From: Heterostelium multicystogenum
Taxonomy: Eukaryota; Evosea; Eumycetozoa; Acytosteliales; Acytosteliaceae
DNA: 25,494 nucleotides
NCBI GenBank assembly: GCA_003667245.1
Contig: RCNN01000331.1
Coordinates: 1-25,494, forward strand
Direction: 5' to 3'
In this document: positions 21,026 through 25,494 of the stretch, piece after piece
Layout: every line of letters starts with the position of its first letter
How positions within the stretch are numbered: position 1 is the stretch's first letter
Position numbers and translations under genes: made by a program
The notes under the pieces: model-generated
Seen by the model: only the letters and a program-made list of their open reading frames with translations
Database searches by the model: none
What the model was told of the DNA's origin: nothing

Positions 21026-21952
21026 ATGGAAGAACCAATAAACACAACCACTACAAGTATAACAACACCTACTACTACAGACACCATCAATGAGTTAAGT
21101 AATAGCAACAATAGCGACAACAACAATAAGAGTAGTAGTATTGGTTCGGCACCTACAGCCTCTGATAATGGTACCAGTACAAATGAACAGACAGAGCTAG
21201 AAATTAAAGATGTTAGCTCTGTGACTTCAGAATCTGAAACTCCAAATCATACCCAACAAACAGACGAACAGTTGAATGAAGATCAATACGAAGAGATTGA
21301 AGGATTTAGATACATGCTAGTTATTGACTCTGATGATAGTACTACTAGAGCATTTGATCAACTACTTAAAATATTCGATAAAGACAAGGATGAGCTATAT
21401 CTATTGACTGTGTATGTTAAATATTCAAGTATAATGTAGTAGTCACTGATTTCCTAATGCTTATCTTCAATTTGTATTTGTATGCTAAATATGTAGAACT
21501 TCATCTTTGGACTATTTGAATGATGAAAAGAATAATGCAAAACTATCTCTGTTCAAATTTCAAAACTATCTTGACATTCAACATGTATGATATCGATTTG
21601 GTGGAATATCACTCAATGCTAGATACTTATTAACTTTTATTATAGATTGACTATGTACCCATTAGCGTAGAGTCATTAAAAATATTATCAACAATTATTT
21701 CGGAAATTGAAGAGAATGAAATAGACATTGTATATATAGGAGCACAAGCTTTAACAAAAGATGCAAATCCTGATAATTATCTATTCTCATTTTTCAGTAA
21801 TATAAAGAGGTATGTCAGCATTTTTATTATACATTAGCGACTTATTTAACTTGCTATTAACCATAATTTATAGAACATTATTTGGTACAATCGTTTATGG
21901 ATTAGAAAAAGTGGCAAAGCAATCCAAATGGAAACTGAATGTTATTCAGTGA
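21026..21952 (+). CDS. Universal stress protein (UspA-fold) domain protein with disordered N-terminus
   Basis: Four exons with perfect GT..AG joins and no frame shift: 21026-21411, 21497-21584, 21646-21809 and 21874-21952, summing to 239 codons (238 residues). Residues 1 to about 92 are Thr/Ser/Asn/Glu-rich low-complexity. The UspA-like fold follows: strand 1 FRYMLVIDSDD, helix TRAFDQLLKIF, strand LYLLTV, a middle region, ESLKILSTIISEIEE, IDIVYIGAQA, then LFGTIVYGLEKVAKQ and SKWKLNVIQ at the end. This order (V-x-D-x-S start, I-V-x-G strand, V-x-x-x-x-x-x-P/KxxV end) is that of the family. The ATP-binding G-x-x-G-x9-G-S/T loop is not conserved (GTIVYGLEK), so it may be a non-nucleotide-binding member. 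The exact role is unknown. Confidence 0.85.
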
Positions 21953-22145
21953 ACCAATCATTTTATTTGATTGTACAACCAATACGTATTTTTAATTGAA
22001 TTTTAAATTATTGTAAGCAAACTAATGGGTTTAATAGACCAATGAACTTGTAAATTATAAAGAATCTTGTAAATAAATATATAGTTGATATTAATTTATT
22101 ATTAAATTACAAAAGAAAATACTATTATTGTTATTACTACAAAGT

Positions 22146-23920
22146 TTAATATGGAAGTTGAGAAATTGGTTGCCGAATTAATGGAGGATCAGTGGGAGCC
22201 ACATAATCATCACAAAGAATAAAATCTTCAATTGCATCAGGAACAGCTGCATTTGGAACCTGGAATGGAATTGACTCACCCATGAAGCTTGGGAAATATT
22301 TGGTATAGGTAGTGTTGATAACTTGGATGAATAGGTCATATTTCTTATCTTGTTTCAAAGCCTCTCTTACAATGCTACCAATACCTCCAAGAATGGCTAC
22401 TACACCTGTACCCTTTGTGTCCCATGATAGAATTGGAGAAATCATTGTGCCATTATTGGTTCCAGCTTCAGTGGTACCATAGGGGCCTTGCATTCTTGGA
22501 GCAATCAACATATTATGGTACCATGCCAAACCTACGTTATGATTAGCAAGTACCACAGGAAATGCCCCATATGGAGTAAAATATGAATATTCACTGATTT
22601 TTGCCATAGCTAAGTCATTAATTCCAAAAAGTGTAGTGTAAGGATTCTTTTCTCCAATAGAGTTAGGTTGATATGCAGCTGCATACATTCCAGGGTACTT
22701 ATTCCAATTGGAGAAAATAGTTCTTGCTTTCTCACCATTAGAAAATAATTTTGCTTGAACTGGAATGTCATTATAAGGTGCCATCAAATACTATAAAAAG
22801 AAAGTATTAATACGCTCCTAGTAGTAAGTTAGTTCTTTAATATATTACCTTCCAAGCTTCATGACTAGAATAGGTATAACCTAATTGATAAGTAATGTCT
22901 CCCAATGGAGTTTTATATACACGTGGTCTTACAGTGGTTGTATCCCAGACTTGTTGTTTAAAAGTTTGATTGGACCACTTTTCCGAAAAGGTAACCAAAG
23001 ATTTGGAATAGTTCACCTTCATATGGATCACCAAGGAAATATTCACTCTCTGATTTGTATTGGATATTATTTGGTTGTTCAGTAACATTTGAAATGACAC
23101 TTGATCCTGAGTAGGCAGAGGCTGTAGTATTAAGGAATACTTGATTGGCATTAGATGCCATCAAATCAAAGTATGCTCGGTAACGCTTTCCAAGAGCTAA
23201 ATGCTGTGGGATATTTCTGTGTTAAGAGATACTGAACAGCATAGACTCCCCAAATCATTTCACCATTATCCAAAGAAGGAACAGTATCTCCTGTTGTATC
23301 TGGACCAGAGGCACCAGAATCTGAAAACACCACACCATGGTATAAATCCACCATATCCTGGATATTGTTTATTGAATTTCTCGAAGGTATCCATCTTACG
23401 ATACAGCATTACTAATACATTATCAAGACGACTATCACCTGTATTTATTTTAGTCTTCTCAGTAGGTGTCATTGTTATTGGCCAGTGGAAGTAATCTAGG
23501 GGATCATACCCTTCTTTGGTGATACCATTCAATCCTAGAGCCAAAAGTGCAAGATGTAATGATTCCTTGCTGGCAGCAGTGTAAGTTCTAGATTTTGTAA
23601 TATTTCCAGTTGTGTAATTTAAACCAACACCATCAATTGTAAATGCAGAGTTTATATTTAATCCGACCAAATGTTGGTGAAACTGAATCAGAATTGAATT
23701 AGCCAGAGTTTTTTCATTTTTGGTTAACATGATCTTACATTTCCTTCATAGTGGAGAAATGATTTTAACAAATTCTTTTCTTTTCTCTTCACTATTTAAT
23801 AAGTCATTTGCAGAATATTGCTTTGCAAACCTACAAGTACCTTGATATATAGTATCATTCCAAGAAGCATTTGCTAGTTGAAGATATTACAAATAAAAAT
23901 ACAAATATACAGAGTTTCAT
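22146..23920 (-). CDS. Secreted glycoside-hydrolase-like protein, possibly an endo-beta-1,2-glucanase (GH162-like)
   Basis: Starts at 23920 with MKLCIFVFLFVISS, a signal peptide. It continues CRFAKQYSANDLLNSEEKRK, TIDGVGLNYTTGNITKSRTY, SKESLHLALLALGLNG, DPLDYFHWPI, YPGYGGFIPWCGVF, TVPSLDNGEMIWGVYAVQYL, YFLGDPYEGELFQIF and, after the intron 22791-22848, YLMAPYNDIPVQAKL, HNVGLAWYHNMLIAP, GPYGTTEAGTNNG and GIGSIVREALK. It ends ISQLPY at 22146. Repeated aromatic helices with acidic residues (SLDNGE, GDPYEGE, TTEAG) and several N-x-T/S sequons suggest an extracellular (alpha/alpha)6-barrel carbohydrate enzyme. My recall of GH162 and the related glycoamylase-like families supports this, but the catalytic residues are not assigned. 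About five or six one-base shifts occur (near 23870, 23750, 23730, 23318, 23183 and 22980). Length is about 570 residues. Confidence 0.6.
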
Positions 23921-24164
23921 GGTGTAAATAAATCGAATAACATTTAGTCCTTCGTATTTTGTAATAATCCATTTTATGTTTTGAAACCATTTTTTGTGAT
24001 TTATGTGGGATGTCGGAAGATATTGACCCATATTAATAATAAAAATAGGGACTCATCCCATTACAGTAATCAAAAACCCAAAAAAATCGAAAAGACAAAA
24101 TCTAAATTTGGAAAAATATATTTTATTATTTTTTTTTTTGTGCTAATTGTAAATATTAGATTGT

Positions 24165-25494
24165 TTATTCGACTTCCATGAGCGAAGAACCTTCACCAGT
24201 TGGTTCTTGGACTGGAATTTCATCAGCGGTATCGCTACCGTTCGTGTTGCTATTGATTACTTCCATGTCTTGATTTCCATTTACACCTCCAACTCCACTT
24301 CCACCTGCATCTATACTTGGTGAGGATGCTGCAACTGCAGCAGCAGCACGCGTGTTATTGGCAGTTGATGTGGTAGAAGAGTAACCTAAGTAGCTACTCT
24401 CACGATTGGTGGCGAAACCTGAACGACTTGAGATTGTTCCAGAGGAACGAGCGTTGTTCCATGAGGATTCATAGTTGTTGCCATTGGTTTGGGGTGGTGG
24501 GTTGGTAGAAACCAAATCTGCAACAGTTTCTTTAAATTCCTTGATTCCATTGTTAAGTGGGAAATCTGGATCTTTTGTATCACGACGACGATAGAACAAA
24601 ACGTAGGCAGCATCTGTGACTACACTTGATGGATCAACATTGTAGGTGGAGCTGTCGTCGAATTTTTACCCATTGATTCTCAAGCTCGTTGAGTGCATAT
24701 GCAGTGTAGTGACCACCACCCAATGAACCATAGTGATTGGATACGGCAAAGAGGTCATAGATTGTAGATTGAGATTTGTTCAACACGTAGGGACCAAGAT
24801 CTAATCCCTCTAATGGGAAGTTGACAAGAGTGTCTAGTTTCTCACGCCATTGTTTCTTGTAGCTGAAACGCTTCAGGTGAATAACTAAAATTGGTGGAGC
24901 AGACCAGATATCAAACTTCTTGGTAGCACGTTGATGTTCCTTTGCAGTTGCTGCAATACCATGGATCTTCTGGCCCAAGTTGTTCAACGGTGGTGAACAA
25001 CTCAAGCATTGCTCCAGGGTAAGCTCTTTCTCGCTGAGATATCACGATGTGAAACGTAGAGTGGAACTGAGTTATTGGAGTTTCTCAGAGTCGAAGTAGT
25101 AGTCGAAGCTTTCCTCTTCCCATTGGAGAACGATGGATGAGAAATTGACTGGATTAAATTCGAACTGTTCCATGGTCTTGGACTCCAATTGACATTTGGA
25201 AGATGAATCTTGGGTCACTTGGCTTCTTCTTCATATTTTGAGTGATGATAGTATTTGATGATCCATCATTCCATAATGTCGTCTGTTGTGAGTCTCTGGC
25301 TCTTCATTTTGTTGTTCCTCTTCATTTGGTTGTAATATTTTACATTACTTTCAAAAGTTGTCTTTACTTTATCTAAAATCTTTTATTAAACTAAAAAAAT
25401 ATTAGTAAGAATAAACAACTATCTATTTCTAATGATATTTACTGTTTCAATCTTTCGATAATATGGAAGTATAAATCTTCAAATACTTGTCAAT
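24165..25494 (-). CDS. Ubiquitin-specific protease, C-terminal part (gene continues off the right edge)
   Basis: Deubiquitinases of the USP4/11/15 (yeast Ubp12) type cut ubiquitin from proteins. Seen here in order: [15 protein letters not shown] (25494-25443), an intron at 25391-25442, [78 protein letters not shown] and [20 protein letters not shown]. The last contains the catalytic His box. [12 protein letters not shown] then closes the USP fold. A Ser/Asn/Ala/Gly-rich tail of about 135 residues follows, ending SSLMEVE at 24165. The Cys box lies beyond the window. Several one-base shifts are present, most clearly the T run 24663-24667 (in [10 protein letters not shown]), others near 25080, 25145, 25200, 25325 and 25360. 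The catalytic half is otherwise well conserved. The next gene starts 245 bases downstream on the same strand. Confidence 0.88.

Noticed and set aside
1..25494. CRISPR arrays, bacterial operons or prophage
   Set aside because: Spliced genes, A+T-rich eukaryotic promoters and eukaryote-specific families throughout; no regularly spaced repeats.

Overview
The window looks like nuclear DNA of a dictyostelid social amoeba. The reasons are very A+T-rich intergenic DNA, short (about 50-90 bp) GT..AG introns starting GTAAGT or GTATGT, runs of Asn/Thr/Ser/Gln in proteins, and a G-protein alpha subunit that reads as the aggregation-specific Dictyostelium G-alpha-2 (GpaB). Species cannot be fixed from sequence alone. 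Nearly every conserved gene is interrupted by one-base shifts, most of them at short homopolymer runs. I read these mainly as sequence errors, so CDS spans below run from first start to last stop and the text names the introns and shifts.

Layout. 1-250: reverse-transcriptase remnant of an LTR-type retroelement. 772-1780 (+): coiled-coil protein. 2377-3504 (+): DCN1-like cullin-neddylation factor, six exons. 3653-3861: weak degraded coding fragment. 4090-5372 (-): NudE/Nde1-type dynein regulator. 5808-5984 (+): possible 41-residue two-exon gene. 6099-7190 (+): mitochondrial-looking protein with an SRP54 M-domain-like C-terminus and no GTPase domain. 7286-7561 (-): small secreted Cys-rich, Thr/Ser-tailed protein. 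8456-9771 (-): acidic protein with a possible histone-fold segment and a Pro/Thr tail.

9772-17166 is gene-poor. It holds AT triplet repeats, a doubtful 58-residue ORF, a 107-residue orphan membrane-protein candidate (12536-12860, -), and then about 4.3 kb leading into gpaB. That leader region has a dense cluster of TGATCA palindromes, G-box-like CA/GT stretches and several good splice sites, and is the most intriguing non-coding stretch here.

17167-18313 (+): gpaB. 18988-20139 (-): four-CBS-domain AMPK-gamma/CBSX-like protein. 21026-21952 (+): universal-stress-protein-like gene, four clean exons. 22146-23920 (-): secreted glycoside-hydrolase-like protein. 24165-25494 (-): C-terminal part of a ubiquitin-specific protease that continues past the right edge.

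The genes do not form one pathway; this is ordinary eukaryotic gene order with divergent pairs sharing promoters (nudE with 5808/6099; the CBS gene with the stress-protein gene). Two ubiquitin-family regulators (DCN1-like, USP) and early-development signalling (gpaB) are the clearest functional themes.
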